Assembly: GCA_021796175.1 (NCBI GenBank)
Contig: JAJYOM010000028.1
Location: 1-14,811, forward strand
Reading direction: 5' to 3'
DNA: 14,811 bases
DNA from: Thermoplasmata archaeon
GTDB lineage: Archaea; Thermoplasmatota; Thermoplasmata; Sysuiplasmatales; Sysuiplasmataceae
The position numbers were made by a program, and so were the translations under genes. The stretch's first letter is position 1, and every line of letters starts with the position of its first letter. Below, piece by piece: positions 14,172 to 14,811 of the stretch. Under the pieces are notes generated by a model, which saw only the letters and a program-made list of their open reading frames with translations, did not search any database and was not told the DNA's origin.

Positions 14172-14494
14172 ATGCTGTCGATCTGCGGATACGCTTGACT
14201 GTCAAGCAGAAAACTGGCAGGAAGAGGTACATAGCAGCCAGATTCTCCCCCGCACCCCGCAACAAGGGCGAGATTTGGAGGGCGCTTCAGAGCGCCTCAG
14301 GCGATTCTGGCAGTCTCATAACTTCCTTGAAGCTGCTGATACTCAGAGATGAGACTGCAGTCCTATCCTGCCGGCATACTGAAATAGTGCCTGTAACCAG
14401 CATGCTCAATGGCAGGGTGGGCCAATTCGATTCGGAAACACTGCTAGTTTCAGGCACTGTGAGGACTATAAAGAAACGTTTTAACCTTGATTGA
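14168..14494 (+). CDS. rnp2: RNase P protein component Pop5/Rnp2
   Basis: Archaeal RNase P subunit that pairs with Rpp30 and activates the catalytic RNA for 5' processing of pre-tRNA. The 108-residue product has the family pattern: RKRYIAARF near the N-terminus, NKGEIWRAL (helix 1), SLITSLKLLILRDETAVLSCRHTE (LKL strand and RC-type strand) and a C-terminal VSGTVRTIKKRFNLD, closely like the GVSGTIKRLKRKF end of Pop5. The start is a TTG sharing four bases with the ftsZ stop (TTGA), giving translational coupling. An ATG at 14172 is in the wrong frame. In other archaea this gene heads the exosome/proteasome superoperon, which agrees with psmA downstream. Confidence 0.85.
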   Translation: MNAVDLRIRLTVKQKTGRKRYIAARFSPAPRNKGEIWRALQSASGDSGSLITSLKLLILRDETAVLSCRHTEIVPVTSMLNGRVGQFDSETLLVSGTVRTIKKRFNLD

Positions 14495-14562
14495 GTGCCG
14501 CATTCCGCCAGGTATAACCGTTATCAGGGGATCTTGGTGGAAGGCGAAAGCAGATGAGAAGA

Positions 14563-14571
14563 GTTTTTATG
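14563..14571 (+). promoter_or_regulatory. Possible TATA box of psmA
   Basis: TTTTTATGG lies in the 131-bp gap before psmA and resembles the rps8e box. Initiation about 25 bp on (near 14593) would leave a leader of about 33 nt with GGAGTTGA (14611-14618) seven bases before the ATG. A second AT-rich element, TCTATAATT (14601-14609), is only 17 bp from the ATG and is a weaker candidate. Confidence 0.45.
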
Positions 14572-14625
14572 GTAAAATAGGATAGACGATTCCTGTCAGG
14601 TCTATAATTCGGAGTTGAAACTAAA

Positions 14626-14811
14626 ATGCAGCCAGGTCAGATGGCATACGATAGGGCAATCACGGTTTTCTCACCAGACGGGAGACTGTTTCAGGTAGAA
14701 TACGCCCGGGAAGCGGTAAGGAGAGGAACAACCACTGTTGGTATAAAGTTCAAGGACGGTGTCGCTCTCGTCGTGGACAAGAGGATAGCCAGCAGGCTGA
14801 TATCAGATAAT
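14626..14811 (+). CDS. psmA: Proteasome subunit alpha, N-terminal part (runs off the window)
   Basis: First 62 residues of the 20S proteasome alpha subunit. MQPGQMAYDRAITVFSPDGR followed by LFQVEYAREAVRRGTTTVGI is the conserved N-terminal gating segment and helix H0 region; the YDR motif that contacts regulatory ATPases is at residues 8-10. As I recall it, the Thermoplasma alpha subunit reads the same with a few substitutions (MQQGQMAYDR, AVKKGS). Alpha subunits form the outer rings and gate entry to the degradation chamber. The gene is truncated by the window edge, not broken. It follows the Pop5 gene by 131 bp. Confidence 0.97.
   Translation, partial: MQPGQMAYDRAITVFSPDGRLFQVEYAREAVRRGTTTVGIKFKDGVALVVDKRIASRLISDN

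Overview
The window is archaeal genomic DNA, most likely from a Thermoplasmata lineage (Thermoplasma relatives). The basis is a proteasome alpha subunit whose first 34 residues look very close to the Thermoplasma form as I recall it, an aIF2-beta with a C-terminal TRAM domain, ribosomal protein S8e, SRP19, RNase P protein Pop5, an archaeal presenilin-like protease, and TATA-box promoters that often sit about 25-30 bp from the start codon, which implies leaderless mRNAs. Several starts are TTG or GTG. No tRNA, rRNA, CRISPR array or insertion sequence was seen.

Region 1 (1 to about 400) does not fit. On the minus strand it carries a 74-bp exon (147-220) of a eukaryotic clathrin-adaptor AP-1 mu subunit. 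The exon is bounded by a polypyrimidine tract plus AG acceptor and a GTATGT donor, and the following intron is rich in simple trinucleotide repeats. This is most simply an assembly chimera with DNA from an intron-bearing eukaryote, possibly a GC-rich microalga, and not archaeal sequence.

Region 2 (about 434-4195, plus strand) is housekeeping: CTP synthase (pyrG), aIF2-beta-TRAM, a presenilin-like intramembrane aspartyl protease probably co-transcribed with it, and rps8e from its own, apparently leaderless, promoter. Region 3 (4259-8965, minus strand) is a probable operon read from a divergent promoter near 9000: a SLOG/LOG-like protein (TIGR00725 type), TldD and TldE/PmbA (a two-subunit metalloprotease), and an MFS exporter, with a possible small ORF coupled to the exporter start. 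Region 4 (9058-12225, plus strand) holds SRP19, a bifunctional NAD(P)HX epimerase/dehydratase, and two calcineurin-like phosphoesterases of different subfamilies whose ends overlap. Region 5 (12257-14811, plus strand) holds a cysteine-rich protein with a C4HC3 RING/PHD-like cluster plus three zinc ribbons, ftsZ behind a 208-bp intergenic region with three TGTCWGACA-like elements, RNase P Pop5/Rnp2 overlapping the ftsZ stop, and the start of psmA. Pop5-PsmA is the usual front end of the archaeal exosome/proteasome superoperon, so SBDS and Rrp4/Rrp41/Rrp42 would be expected beyond the window.

The items most worth following are the eukaryotic exon (a data-integrity point), the RING-like zinc protein, the repeated element ahead of ftsZ, the symmetric divergent promoter at 8979-9043, and the TldD/TldE-smORF-exporter arrangement.
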